Part shown: positions 43,317 through 51,901 of the stretch, in pieces
Numbering within the stretch: the stretch's first letter is position 1
How the letters are laid out: each line of letters begins with the position of its first letter
Origin: Hydrogenothermaceae bacterium
Lineage (GTDB): Bacteria > Aquificota > Aquificia > Aquificales > Hydrogenothermaceae
Assembly (NCBI GenBank): GCA_015519975.1
Contig: WIAL01000004.1
Coordinates: 22,168 to 86,167, forward strand
Length of the DNA: 64,000 nucleotides
Reading direction: 5' to 3'
Notes under the pieces: model-generated
Databases searched by the model: none
What the model was told of the DNA's origin: nothing
The model's input: the letters and a program-made list of their open reading frames with translations, nothing else
Translations under genes and position numbers: made by a program

Positions 43317-44183
43317 TTAATAATTTAAATCAAGTGCTTCTCTAACAGTTCCTAATAAAGATTTTACACCTTGATATTTACCGCTGCAAACATTATCTTT
43401 TTCAAGCATTAGCCACTGGTCATAAGTTAAAGGTGCATCTTTTATAAATTCTCCTGCAATTGCAACAGGAAGAAGAAAAATTCTTGGAACTTCTACAACT
43501 TTTTTATTTTCTCCTACTGCTTTTAACGCAAATTCAAATAGCTGTTTGTATGTTATAACCTTAGGTCCGCAAAGCTCATAAATATTATTTTGAACAAAAT
43601 TATTTACTACCCTTATAAAGCAGTCTCTAACATCTAATATATGTACAGGTTGCACCTTTCCTTTTGGTGCAAAGAAAAATGGGGCAATTTTTGAAAATTT
43701 TTTAAATTCCTTAAAAAGTAGCTGTTCTTTACCAATTATGATTGAAGGTCTAAAGATTGAATAATGCAGACTGGAGGATCTAACGTATTCTTCTGCAGCA
43801 GCTTTTGTTTTAAAATATCTGCTTTTTGATTTTATATCTGCTCCAAGTGCAGACATTTGAATAAACTGTTTTACATTTACTTTTTTGGCTCCATTAACCA
43901 ATTTTTCTGTAAAACTATAGTGAACTTTTTCAAAGGTTATGTTTTTTTCTCTATCTTCTTTAAGAATGCCAAGTAAATTTATAATCACATCTGGATTTTC
44001 TTTTACTACAAGTTTGTCTAAATTTTCTGTAAATTCTATTAATTTAGTTTTTTCATTTAAATTTAAAACTTTTCTAGCTTTTTCAAAACTTCTTACAGGT
44101 AGAATTAATTGATACTTTTTTGAAAGTTCATTTGTAATATATCTCCCCACAAAGCCGGTAGAACCTGCAATTAAAATTTTCAT
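43317..44183 (-). CDS. NAD(P)-binding epimerase-like protein (NDUFA9-type SDR)
   Basis: A 288-residue atypical short-chain dehydrogenase. ILIAGSTGFVGRYI (residues 3-16) is the Rossmann nucleotide-binding turn. NLLGILKEDREKNITFEKVHY and the PVHILDVRDCF segments fit the complex I NDUFA9-like/NAD-dependent epimerase group. The usual YxxxK catalytic pair is not evident, so it may bind NADP without classical activity. It overlaps the PhoR-like gene by 4 bases, making it part of the same transcript as the phosphate genes. Confidence 0.75.
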   Translation of the reverse strand: MKILIAGSTGFVGRYITNELSKKYQLILPVRSFEKARKVLNLNEKTKLIEFTENLDKLVVKENPDVIINLLGILKEDREKNITFEKVHYSFTEKLVNGAKKVNVKQFIQMSALGADIKSKSRYFKTKAAAEEYVRSSSLHYSIFRPSIIIGKEQLLFKEFKKFSKIAPFFFAPKGKVQPVHILDVRDCFIRVVNNFVQNNIYELCGPKVITYKQLFEFALKAVGENKKVVEVPRIFLLPVAIAGEFIKDAPLTYDQWLMLEKDNVCSGKYQGVKSLLGTVREALDLNY

Positions 44184-45196
44184 TGTTTAGGTAAATAAAT
44201 TTTAAAAGATGAGCCTTCCCCAAGTGTGCTTTCTACACTTACCTTTCCTTTATGTGCTTCTGCTATATGCTTAACAATAGAAAGCCCAAGACCTGTACCG
44301 CCTACATTTCTACTTCTTGATTTATCAACCCTGTAGAATCTTTCGAAAATAAGAGGCAGAGCTTCTTTTGGAATTCCTATTCCTGTATCTTTTACTTCTA
44401 TAACAGTATAGTTTCCATCTGTAAATCCGTTAACTTCTACTTTTCCATTTTCCTTATTGTATTTAATTGCATTTTCAACTAGGTTCTTTAGTAGTATAGA
44501 AAGTTTTTTCTCATCTCCGTAAATTTTGAAATTTTCATTAACTTTATTGAAAAACTTAATGTTTTTCTCCTGTGTAAGATGTGCTAAATCCTCATAAATC
44601 TGGTCTATGAATCTTTTTAAATTTATATTTGTTTTTATTATTTTATCTTCTTTTGATTCAAGTCTTGCTATTATTAAAAGGTCGTTTATAAGTGTATCCA
44701 TTTGATTTATTCTTTTTTGAGCCATTGATATAAATTTTTTCTTTCCTTCATCATCTTCTTCAGATTCAAGGGTTTCTATTACGCCTTTTAAAACTGCAAT
44801 AGGAGTTTTAAGCTCGTGAGAAACGTTTGAAACAAAATCTTTTTTTGCCTGTTTGTAAACCTCAAAAGGTGTTATATCTGTAAGATGAACAAATTTTTTA
44901 TTGTCTATATGGTAAACTTTTACCAAAAATTTCTTATCGTCTATTATTATTTCTTCCTGTACATCCTTTTCATACTCGTGAGCAATTATTGAATATAGAT
45001 AGTTATTTTTAATAACATTAGAAAAATGTTTTCCTTCTGGCTCTTTGATATTAAGAAGATTCTCAACATACTTATTTGCATAATTTATAGTTTTATCTTC
45101 GTCAATAACGATAATTCCTTCTTTAAGGTAATCTAAAAATTTTAAGAAAGTTTCAAAATCACTCAGCTTAATTTTCTTTACTGTTTCCATTTTCAT
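44180..45196 (-). CDS. PhoR-like sensor histidine kinase lacking membrane helices
   Basis: A 338-residue histidine kinase. A PAS domain (about residues 18-120) contains IIVIDEDKTINYANKY. The HisKA phospho-acceptor is in FVSNVSHELKTPIAV near residue 125. The HATPase domain carries NAIKYN, DTGIGIP and GGTGLGLSIV. No hydrophobic helix is present, unlike membrane PhoR. I chose the ATG at the complement of 45194-45196, which follows AGGA. It overlaps phoU by about 29 bases. Regulation of phosphate genes is inferred from context. No PhoB response regulator lies in this window. Confidence 0.85.
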   Translation of the reverse strand: MKMETVKKIKLSDFETFLKFLDYLKEGIIVIDEDKTINYANKYVENLLNIKEPEGKHFSNVIKNNYLYSIIAHEYEKDVQEEIIIDDKKFLVKVYHIDNKKFVHLTDITPFEVYKQAKKDFVSNVSHELKTPIAVLKGVIETLESEEDDEGKKKFISMAQKRINQMDTLINDLLIIARLESKEDKIIKTNINLKRFIDQIYEDLAHLTQEKNIKFFNKVNENFKIYGDEKKLSILLKNLVENAIKYNKENGKVEVNGFTDGNYTVIEVKDTGIGIPKEALPLIFERFYRVDKSRSRNVGGTGLGLSIVKHIAEAHKGKVSVESTLGEGSSFKIYLPKQ

Positions 45197-45845
45197 CAAG
45201 TTCCTGATGTCTGAGCATTTTCCCTTCTTTCATATAAATTACTTCCTCTGCAAGATTTGTTGCTATATCTGCTACCCTTTCTATGTTTGATGCTACAGTT
45301 ATAAGTCTGATTCCCACTTTTATGTTTTTTGGATCTTCAACCATGTATGTATAAAGTTCTCTTATTATCTGTTCATTTAAAGCATCTACTTTGTCGTCCC
45401 TTTTAATAATATCTCTTGCAAGTTCAGTGTCAAGGGTTTCAAGACATTTTATAGCGTCTTTTACCATATTTAATGTAATTTCTGTCATTATAGGAAGGTC
45501 TATATATTCTTTTAATTTTGGTTTTTCTATAATTCTTTCAGCCTGTTCTTTTATATTTTCTGCGTGGTCTCCTATTCTTTCTAAGTCTCTATTTACAAAT
45601 AAATCCATTACTAAAATTCTTAAATATTTTGCTTCAGGCTGATATCTTGCTATTGTTGTTATTATCATTGATTCATTTTCCACTTCCATTTCATCAACTT
45701 TTGGCTCAAGTTCTTCTACTATTTTGAGAGGCTCTGGATTGTGCTCAACAATTGCCTTTACTGCATTTTCAAGCATTGTCATGGACATTTCTGCCATTTT
45801 TATAAGATTATCCCGAATCTCATCTAACTTTGGTTTTATAAGCAA
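45168..45845 (-). CDS. phoU: PhoU phosphate-signalling protein
   Basis: A 225-residue all-helical protein with two PhoU repeats, each carrying the metal-binding E/DxxxD-type helix (RDLERIGDHAENIKEQ and SNIERVADIATNLAEEV). PhoU links the Pst transporter to PhoR and prevents Pho gene expression when phosphate is plentiful. It overlaps the HEPN toxin gene by 10 bases and the PhoR-like gene by about 29 bases. The location between pst and phoR-like genes supports the assignment strongly. Confidence 0.95.
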   Translation of the reverse strand: MLIKPKLDEIRDNLIKMAEMSMTMLENAVKAIVEHNPEPLKIVEELEPKVDEMEVENESMIITTIARYQPEAKYLRILVMDLFVNRDLERIGDHAENIKEQAERIIEKPKLKEYIDLPIMTEITLNMVKDAIKCLETLDTELARDIIKRDDKVDALNEQIIRELYTYMVEDPKNIKVGIRLITVASNIERVADIATNLAEEVIYMKEGKMLRHQELDENGNSKEN

Positions 45846-46279
45846 CTTGTTTCCTCCTTAATAAACTTTTTTATTTTTGCAAAATCTTCAAGAATAATAT
45901 CTCCAAATTGTTTTATACTTGAGTAAATTTCTTCTAGTTTTTCAGGTAAATAAGCATGAACTACTTTATTTCTAAGTAATTTTATTTCCATGTAAGTTTC
46001 CATATCTTTTATTAAATTTAATTTTTCCATTTTTTGTAACATTTTTCGATAAGTGTCTGACTTTTCACCATACAAATATAATTCTAAAGTTTTAAAAAAA
46101 TAAAAAATTGCTTCAACAGCTTTTTCAAATCTAAAAGATAGTGAATCATAATACTCTAAATCCTCAAAATTATAAACTACTGTAGGATCAAATGGTATAT
46201 ATTTAGATAAGGAATATTCTAAAAGGTTTATGCTGTTTTCTAAATCTCTATAAGTTTGACAAATCAAGTCTTTCTGCAT
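45836..46279 (-). CDS. hepT: HepT-like HEPN toxin
   Basis: A 147-residue HEPN-domain protein. The RX4H active motif appears as RNKVVHAY near residue 109, including the following tyrosine that antitoxins of this type modify. HEPN toxins are RNases. It overlaps the MNT gene by 32 bases, the usual paired layout of a HEPN/MNT module, and overlaps phoU by 10 bases. The pair lies inside the pst-phoU operon. Toxicity is inferred from motif and pairing only. Confidence 0.85.
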   Translation of the reverse strand: MQKDLICQTYRDLENSINLLEYSLSKYIPFDPTVVYNFEDLEYYDSLSFRFEKAVEAIFYFFKTLELYLYGEKSDTYRKMLQKMEKLNLIKDMETYMEIKLLRNKVVHAYLPEKLEEIYSSIKQFGDIILEDFAKIKKFIKEETSCL

Positions 46280-46535
46280 TTTTAATAGCTTCCCTTAAAA
46301 ATGGGTTATTATCTTCATAGAGGACTATATCTATATCTGTATCTGTTAAAAGAGAATACTTTCCCTGCATTTTTAGTATGTCTTTAAAAGATAGCTTATT
46401 TTTAGGTTTTATTATAATGTCTATATCCCCACCGTTTTTATTGTCTTTTACTCTTGATCCAAAAATATAAATTTCCCCTTCAAAATCTTTAAATATTTCT
46501 TTTAAAGCTTCTTTCTCAAAGTTATAAAGCCTCAC
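46248..46535 (-). CDS. mntA: MntA-like minimal nucleotidyltransferase antitoxin
   Basis: A 95-residue nucleotidyltransferase of the MNT type. GSRVKDNKNGGDIDIII near residue 26 carries the GSX9DXD catalytic motif, and TDIDIVLYED provides the third acidic residue. In HEPN/MNT modules the MNT protein adenylylates or blocks the HEPN toxin. The gene overlaps the HEPN gene by 32 bases and is 5 bases downstream of pstB on the same strand. Confidence 0.88.
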   Translation of the reverse strand: MRLYNFEKEALKEIFKDFEGEIYIFGSRVKDNKNGGDIDIIIKPKNKLSFKDILKMQGKYSLLTDTDIDIVLYEDNNPFLREAIKNAERLDLSNL

Positions 46536-46540
46536 ATCTA

Positions 46541-47323
46541 TTATCCAAACTTACCTGTAATATAGTCTTCAGTTAATTTTTCTTTTGGTGCTGTAAATAT
46601 AATATCTGTTTTATCAAATTCAATAAGTTTTCCAAGATACATAAACGCTGTGTAATCTGACACTCTTGCTGCCTGCTGCATGTTATGGGTTACTATAATA
46701 ATGGTTACACTATCCCTAAGCTGCACTACAAGTTCTTCAATTTTAGCTGTTGAAATAGGATCTAATGCAGATGTTGGTTCATCAAAAAGAAGTACTTCCG
46801 GCTCAACAGCTAAAGCCCTTGCAATAACTAGTCTTTGCTGCTGTCCTCCAGAAAGTCCAGTTGCAGGCTGATTTAATCTATCTTTTACCTCCTCCCATAA
46901 AGCTGCCTGTTTTAATGCTTTTTCAACCTTCTCTGCTAAAACAGACTTATCTTTTATACCTCTAAGTTTTAGTCCATAAGCAACATTATCAAATATGCTC
47001 ATAGGAAACGGCGTAGGTTTTTGGAAAACCATTCCAACTTTTGTCCTAAGTTTTATAAGGTCATAATCATCGGTCAATATATTTTCACCGTCTAGCAATA
47101 TTTTTCCTTCGTATTTATTTCCAGGATAAAGGTCGTGCATTCTATTGAAACTTCTAAGTAAGGTAGTTTTACCACATCCAGATGGCCCAATAAGAGCAGT
47201 AACTTTTTTTTCATATACTGGTAAGGTTATACCTTTCAATGCTGCCTTTTCTTTATCTGGGTATGGCTGTCCTGCGTACCAGAAATATAAATTTTCAACT
47301 TTTATTTTTTCTACTTCGGCCAT
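46541..47323 (-). CDS. pstB: Phosphate ABC transporter ATPase PstB
   Basis: A 260-residue ABC ATPase that powers phosphate import by PstSCA. Walker A is GPSGCGKTT near residue 42. The signature LSGGQQQR is near residue 153, and Walker [16 protein letters not shown] is near residue 176. The family-specific [13 protein letters not shown] loop is [13 protein letters not shown]. It follows pstA after 8 bases and is followed by the mntA gene after 5 bases. Confidence 0.97.
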   Translation of the reverse strand: MAEVEKIKVENLYFWYAGQPYPDKEKAALKGITLPVYEKKVTALIGPSGCGKTTLLRSFNRMHDLYPGNKYEGKILLDGENILTDDYDLIKLRTKVGMVFQKPTPFPMSIFDNVAYGLKLRGIKDKSVLAEKVEKALKQAALWEEVKDRLNQPATGLSGGQQQRLVIARALAVEPEVLLFDEPTSALDPISTAKIEELVVQLRDSVTIIIVTHNMQQAARVSDYTAFMYLGKLIEFDKTDIIFTAPKEKLTEDYITGKFG

Positions 47324-47331
47324 ATTGCCTC

Positions 47332-48414
47332 CTATCCTTTATATCTCCAATGAATTATAGCTCTTGCTACAATTGTTACAAGCAAAATAAAAAATGTAAT
47401 TACAAATGATGCTGCCCATGCCTGAGTGTGCCAGTCTTCATAAGGTCCAGTTGCATATACAAATATAGTAACAGTTAAAGATGCAATTGGTTCATTCATA
47501 TTCATTGTAAAAAATGAGTTGTTGAAAGATGTAAATAAAAGTGGAGCTGTTTCTCCAGCCACCCTTGATATTGATAAAATAACACCGGTTAATATACCAG
47601 TCATCGATGCTCTTATAACAACGTCCTTTATTACGTTGTAGTAAGATGCTCCAAGTGCAAAGGCTGCCTCTCTTAGACTCCATGGAACTAAAGAAAGCAT
47701 GTCTTCAGTAGTTCTTAGAACCACAGGTATCATTATAAAAGCAAGAGCAGTTGCACCTGCCCAGCCGTTAAATCCCTGAATTCTATCAACAAGCTTTGGC
47801 ATTAGGTAGATAAATAGAAAGATACCAAATAAAACTGTAGTTAAAGTAATAACAAGATTTAGAATTTTTACAGCACTTTCAGATGTTATTTTAATTATTT
47901 TCAATAAAATTTTACTAACAAAAAGGTTTAAAACTGCTCCAAAAATAAAAGCAGAAATTGCAGATAGAAATGCAACTGCAAGTATACCGCCGTAATTTAT
48001 CTGACCAATAGGTTTTACAAGAATTGCATAAATAAATGTGCCAACAACAATAGAAGGAACGCTTACCATAATATCTGAAAGTATTGAAATAGTTTTTGCA
48101 AATTTTGTTCCTCGTGCATATTCTGCAATAAAAATACCGGCAAGCATTCCAACAGGAACACCGATAATAGTTGCAAAAAATACTATCTCAAGCTGACCTA
48201 CAAAGGCATGTCTAAGACCGCCTCCAGGAATTCCAGGGGGTGCAGGATCTTCAGTAAAAAGTTCAAGATTTAACCCTGAAATGCCGTGCCTTAAAACGTC
48301 AAAAAGTATAAATCCAAGCCAAAACAAGCCTAAAAATGCTGCTAGAGTTGAAAGTGATAAAGCAATAAAACTTTTTATTTTTCTTTTTTTCACATAGCTT
48401 TCTTCATATATCAT
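47332..48414 (-). CDS. pstA: Phosphate ABC transporter permease PstA
   Basis: A 360-residue inner membrane permease with at least six membrane helices. [19 protein letters not shown] and the permease loop [19 protein letters not shown] are family signatures. It is longer than usual (about 280-300) because the region around residues 160-215 has an extra helical insert. It overlaps pstC by 4 bases and forms the channel with it. Confidence 0.94.
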   Translation of the reverse strand: MIYEESYVKKRKIKSFIALSLSTLAAFLGLFWLGFILFDVLRHGISGLNLELFTEDPAPPGIPGGGLRHAFVGQLEIVFFATIIGVPVGMLAGIFIAEYARGTKFAKTISILSDIMVSVPSIVVGTFIYAILVKPIGQINYGGILAVAFLSAISAFIFGAVLNLFVSKILLKIIKITSESAVKILNLVITLTTVLFGIFLFIYLMPKLVDRIQGFNGWAGATALAFIMIPVVLRTTEDMLSLVPWSLREAAFALGASYYNVIKDVVIRASMTGILTGVILSISRVAGETAPLLFTSFNNSFFTMNMNEPIASLTVTIFVYATGPYEDWHTQAWAASFVITFFILLVTIVARAIIHWRYKG

Positions 48415-49352
48415 CTTGAGTATCCTCTTTCTGCTCTAAGTAGGAAGAATTTAGCGACTGCAAGTATTATGAAGCTCATGACAAATAAAATTAATGCCAG
48501 ATAAAATAAAGATGAAAGATAGACATCTGAATCAGCTTCTGTAAACTCATTTGCAAGTGTTACAGTAATAGTAGCAGCAGCATCAAATAAAGAGGCAGAT
48601 ATCTCATGTCTGTTACCAAGAACAAAAGCAACTGCCATTGTTTCTCCAAGAGCCCTACCAAGAGCTAAAACGATACCGCCGTATATTCCAAGTTTTGCAT
48701 AAGGAATCATCACATCTTTAACAACATCCCATTTGGTAGCGCCGAGAGCGTAAGCTGATTCTTTCATTAAATTCGGGGTTAGATTTAAAGAGTCTCTGGC
48801 AATACTTGCTATAAAAGGAATTATCATTATACTTAAAACAACGCTGGCAGTAAAAAGGTCTATTCCCTGAGGAGTTCCTTCAAAAAGCTTTCCAATTATA
48901 GGAATTTGACCTAAAGTGTTCTGAAGTGCTGGTTCTATATAGTCTGCCATTATTGGTGCGAGGGTAAAAAGACCCCACATACCGTAAATAATACTTGGTA
49001 TGGCAGCAAGCATTTCTATTGCAATCCCAACAGGTGTTTTTAAAAGATGAGGAGATACTTCAGATAAAAATATTGCAATACCAAGAGCTACAGGTATGGC
49101 AAATAAAAGAGATAAAACAGTTGTAACTAATGTACCGTATAATGGAGCTGCAGCTCCAAATATCTCTTTTACAGGATTCCAGTCTTCTGTAAGAATAAAG
49201 TTTATTATTCCAAATCTATGTATTGCAAGTGAAGATTCATCATAAAGAACAAAGATAGTTGAAAATATAAGAGTTAGAACTAAAAATGAAGCTGAGAAAG
49301 AAATAATTCCAAAAAATATATCCGATAAAGGCAGTCTGCGTATTTTTTTCAT
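48411..49352 (-). CDS. pstC: Phosphate ABC transporter permease PstC
   Basis: A 313-residue inner membrane permease with six or more membrane helices. The EAA-type loop is ESAYALGATKWDVVKDVMIPYAK-like (residues about 215-235), and MLAAIPSIIYGMWGLFTLAP near residue 120 is family-typical. Length is normal. It is separated from pstS by 113 bases that include a hairpin terminator, so it is probably expressed at a lower level than pstS. Confidence 0.95.
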   Translation of the reverse strand: MKKIRRLPLSDIFFGIISFSASFLVLTLIFSTIFVLYDESSLAIHRFGIINFILTEDWNPVKEIFGAAAPLYGTLVTTVLSLLFAIPVALGIAIFLSEVSPHLLKTPVGIAIEMLAAIPSIIYGMWGLFTLAPIMADYIEPALQNTLGQIPIIGKLFEGTPQGIDLFTASVVLSIMIIPFIASIARDSLNLTPNLMKESAYALGATKWDVVKDVMIPYAKLGIYGGIVLALGRALGETMAVAFVLGNRHEISASLFDAAATITVTLANEFTEADSDVYLSSLFYLALILFVMSFIILAVAKFFLLRAERGYSR

Positions 49353-49396
49353 TATACCTACCTTAAGAAATTAGCTAATTTCATTATAACAAAAAA

Positions 49397-49414
49397 ATGG
49401 GCTTTAAAGCCCAT
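49397..49414 (-). terminator. Hairpin (attenuator) between pstS and pstC
   Basis: ATGGGCTTTAAAGCCCAT at 49397-49414 is a perfect 18-bp palindrome. On the minus strand it is followed by TTTTTTTG, the layout of an intrinsic terminator. It sits in the 113-bp gap between pstS and pstC and could reduce read-through into the permease genes. Confidence 0.75.
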
Positions 49415-49465
49415 AGTTGAGTAGTAGGTTTAGCAGCAGCAAAAAGGAGCTGACGCCCCATAAAT

Positions 49466-50479
49466 TTAGTTATCAGGATAAATTCCGTGATCTTTCCAGT
49501 ATTTATAAATTTTCTCTTTTAACTCTTTAGGAAGTGGTACATAATCGAGTCTTATTGCTATCTGATCTCCTTTTTCGAAAGCCCATTTGAAGAATTTGTT
49601 TACTTTTTTGTTAACTTGTGGTTTTTCTCTTGCTTCAAGTATGAAAGATGCTCCTGCAATTGGCCATGCATTTTTTCCAGGAGCATTAACCATCCAAAGA
49701 TAAAAATGTTTTTTAGGATCAAAGTTTGCTGTTGCACCGGCAGCCTTAAATGTTTCAATTGAAGGGGCTACAAAATTTCCGGCAGGGTTTTTAAGAAGTG
49801 TATATTTCAGTCTATTTTGTTTTGCATAGGCAAATTCAACATATCCAATAGAATATCTGAGTCTTTTTACATAATTTGCAACACCTTCATTTCCTTTTCC
49901 ACCAATTCCAACAGGCCATTTTACAGCTTTTCCAGCACCAACTTTTTCTTTCCACTCTGGACAAGCACCAGCAAGATATGTTGTAAATATTGCTGTTGTT
50001 CCAGAACCATCTGATCTGTGGACTACCTGTATTTCTTTATGAGGAAGTTTTAAATTTGGATTTAGCTCTTTAATGTGCGGATTATCCCAGTATTTTATTT
50101 TTCCAAGATATATACGGCATACTGCGTCTGAATCAAGTTTAAGCTGACCAGCTTTTACAGATGGTATATTAACTACCGGAACAACTCCGCCTATTATTGC
50201 TGGGAATTGATAAAGTTTATACTCATCTAGCTTTTCCGGCTTTAAAGGAGCATCTGACGCCCCAAAGTCAACAGTTCTATTTTTTATCTGTCTAACTCCA
50301 CCGCCAGATCCGATAGATTGATAGTTTAATTTAATTCCAGTTTCTTTGTAATACATATATGCCCACGCTGCATATACAGGATAAGGGAATGTAGCCCCTG
50401 CTCCATTAATTGTTTCTCCTGCCAGTGCTGAACCTACTAAAATTCCAGCAGATAAAATTCCTGTTATTAATTTCCTCAT
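49466..50479 (-). CDS. pstS: Phosphate-binding protein PstS
   Basis: A 337-residue periplasmic phosphate-binding protein. Signal peptide residues 1-20 end at ALAGE. GAGATFPYPVYAAW and the phosphate loop HRSDGSGTTAIFT are signatures of the family. It is the soluble component of the Pst importer. AGGAGG lies just before its ATG. It is 18 bases downstream of the porin gene, so it is probably read from the same promoter, and it is followed by a hairpin terminator. Confidence 0.96.
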   Translation of the reverse strand: MRKLITGILSAGILVGSALAGETINGAGATFPYPVYAAWAYMYYKETGIKLNYQSIGSGGGVRQIKNRTVDFGASDAPLKPEKLDEYKLYQFPAIIGGVVPVVNIPSVKAGQLKLDSDAVCRIYLGKIKYWDNPHIKELNPNLKLPHKEIQVVHRSDGSGTTAIFTTYLAGACPEWKEKVGAGKAVKWPVGIGGKGNEGVANYVKRLRYSIGYVEFAYAKQNRLKYTLLKNPAGNFVAPSIETFKAAGATANFDPKKHFYLWMVNAPGKNAWPIAGASFILEAREKPQVNKKVNKFFKWAFEKGDQIAIRLDYVPLPKELKEKIYKYWKDHGIYPDN

Positions 50480-50497
50480 TTTTTTACTCCTCCTTTT

Positions 50498-51835
50498 CTA
50501 AAATTCTACATCTAAAGTTAACATATATTTATTGTAATCTTTGCTGACTTTAACATTAGAAGTTAAATTTTCGCTATAGTCTGTTGTTATACCGTTTAAA
50601 ATTACAGTAACATACTTATCAAGTTTATAAGCTATTCCATATATATACATATTTCTCTTATCCCATTTTCCTACAATTGTACTTCCAGACTTTAAAGTTT
50701 GTGATTTATCAGGTTCCCAATGGTCGTATCTTCCAAATAAAGACAACTTTCTATCGCTTGTAGGTCTGATTTCAAAGTTAAAAGAGTAGCCGTCACCTGT
50801 TGCCTCATTCGATTTTATCCAGTGACTTTTTATATATTGTCCAGCAATGAGAAAAGCAGGCTGATTATATACTGCATGAAGTTGATAAATGTTCAGATCG
50901 TTATTTGTTCCTCTATGATTGATACTATCCACAACATGCACTGAAAGATTAGTATAAGTATCTTTCCTTGGGTTTAATTTTGGAACTTTTCCAGTTCCTC
51001 TAATATATCTTAATGTTCCACCTCCAAATATATGCCAGGTAAATCTACCTTCTAATGATACATTGTAAGGTTTATTTCCTTTATCTTGTCTTCTTATATG
51101 GTCATAACCTTCACCATTAAATATTCCATATTCTGCAGAAAAATGTTCAGTTTTAGTTTTAAAATCAACACCTAAATCAGCAGATGGAAGCATGTGTGCC
51201 CCATCTGATGCTTCATAGAATGTTTTCGAAATAGATCTGTACCACCAGCCAGAATGCTCTTCAAAATCAAGCCATGGTGTATGAACCAAACCAGCTTCAA
51301 ATCCAGTTTTAGGCACTACAGAAGAAATATCTTTATATAAATATAAATGTTTAAATTTTACATCGAGCTCATTGCCTTCATTTTTCCCGGGTTTATGAGG
51401 TTTATTTGAAACGTCAAATGTAACTCTAAAATAATCTTTATTATTAAAATAAGCTTTTAGTATAGAGTATCCACGTCTTATTTCAAAATCTCCACCATCT
51501 CCACCGTATTTCTGATCTTTAAATGTATATCCAATATAAGCAACCCCATCAAACTTAAACCATTTTGCTTTAGACTTAATCGGACTTGTTTTTTTTATCT
51601 CTTTTTCTAATTTTTTAACTTCCTTTTCTGCTTTTATAGCTTCTTTTTCAATTCTTATATCTGCCTGAACAGCTTCTTTTTGTTCCTTGTAAAGTTCTTC
51701 ATCAAGCTGAATCGCTTCTTCTTTTGTAATTATTCCTTTTTCGTAAAGTTTTTTTACCACAGGATTTCCGATTTCTTGTGCTGATGCTAACCCCACAGTT
51801 CCTATTAAAGCCAATGTTACTAATTTGTTTTTCAA
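50498..51835 (-). CDS. OprP/OprO-like outer-membrane porin
   Basis: A 445-residue outer membrane beta-barrel of the phosphate-selective porin O/P type. A signal peptide (residues 1-19) is followed by a short motif, PVVKKLYEKGIITKEEAIQLDEE, shared with the next porin; then a coiled coil (about 45-85) and the barrel. It ends in MLTLDVEF, the C-terminal aromatic signature of outer membrane proteins. TTG start, after AGGAGG. It is directly upstream of pstS, which supports phosphate uptake. Confidence 0.8.
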   Translation of the reverse strand: MKNKLVTLALIGTVGLASAQEIGNPVVKKLYEKGIITKEEAIQLDEELYKEQKEAVQADIRIEKEAIKAEKEVKKLEKEIKKTSPIKSKAKWFKFDGVAYIGYTFKDQKYGGDGGDFEIRRGYSILKAYFNNKDYFRVTFDVSNKPHKPGKNEGNELDVKFKHLYLYKDISSVVPKTGFEAGLVHTPWLDFEEHSGWWYRSISKTFYEASDGAHMLPSADLGVDFKTKTEHFSAEYGIFNGEGYDHIRRQDKGNKPYNVSLEGRFTWHIFGGGTLRYIRGTGKVPKLNPRKDTYTNLSVHVVDSINHRGTNNDLNIYQLHAVYNQPAFLIAGQYIKSHWIKSNEATGDGYSFNFEIRPTSDRKLSLFGRYDHWEPDKSQTLKSGSTIVGKWDKRNMYIYGIAYKLDKYVTVILNGITTDYSENLTSNVKVSKDYNKYMLTLDVEF

Positions 51836-51872
51836 TTAATCTAACCTCCTAATAAATTCTAAAATAGAAATA

Positions 51873-51897
51873 TTAAATTTTTATTAAAATTTCTTAA
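51873..51897 (-). promoter_or_regulatory. Possible second, weak Pho-box-like repeat before the OprP-like gene
   Basis: TTAA cores occur at 51873, 51884 and 51894, that is, 11 and 10 bases apart, about 38 bases upstream of the OprP-like start. The spacing recalls the stronger repeat at 53289-53325, but the flanking bases match less well and the region is very AT-rich. Treat as tentative. Confidence 0.25.
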
Positions 51898-51901
51898 CAA
51901 T

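Noticed and set aside
46248..46279. A frameshift between mntA and hepT
   Set aside because: The 32-base overlap of two complete reading frames is the normal arrangement for HEPN/MNT pairs.
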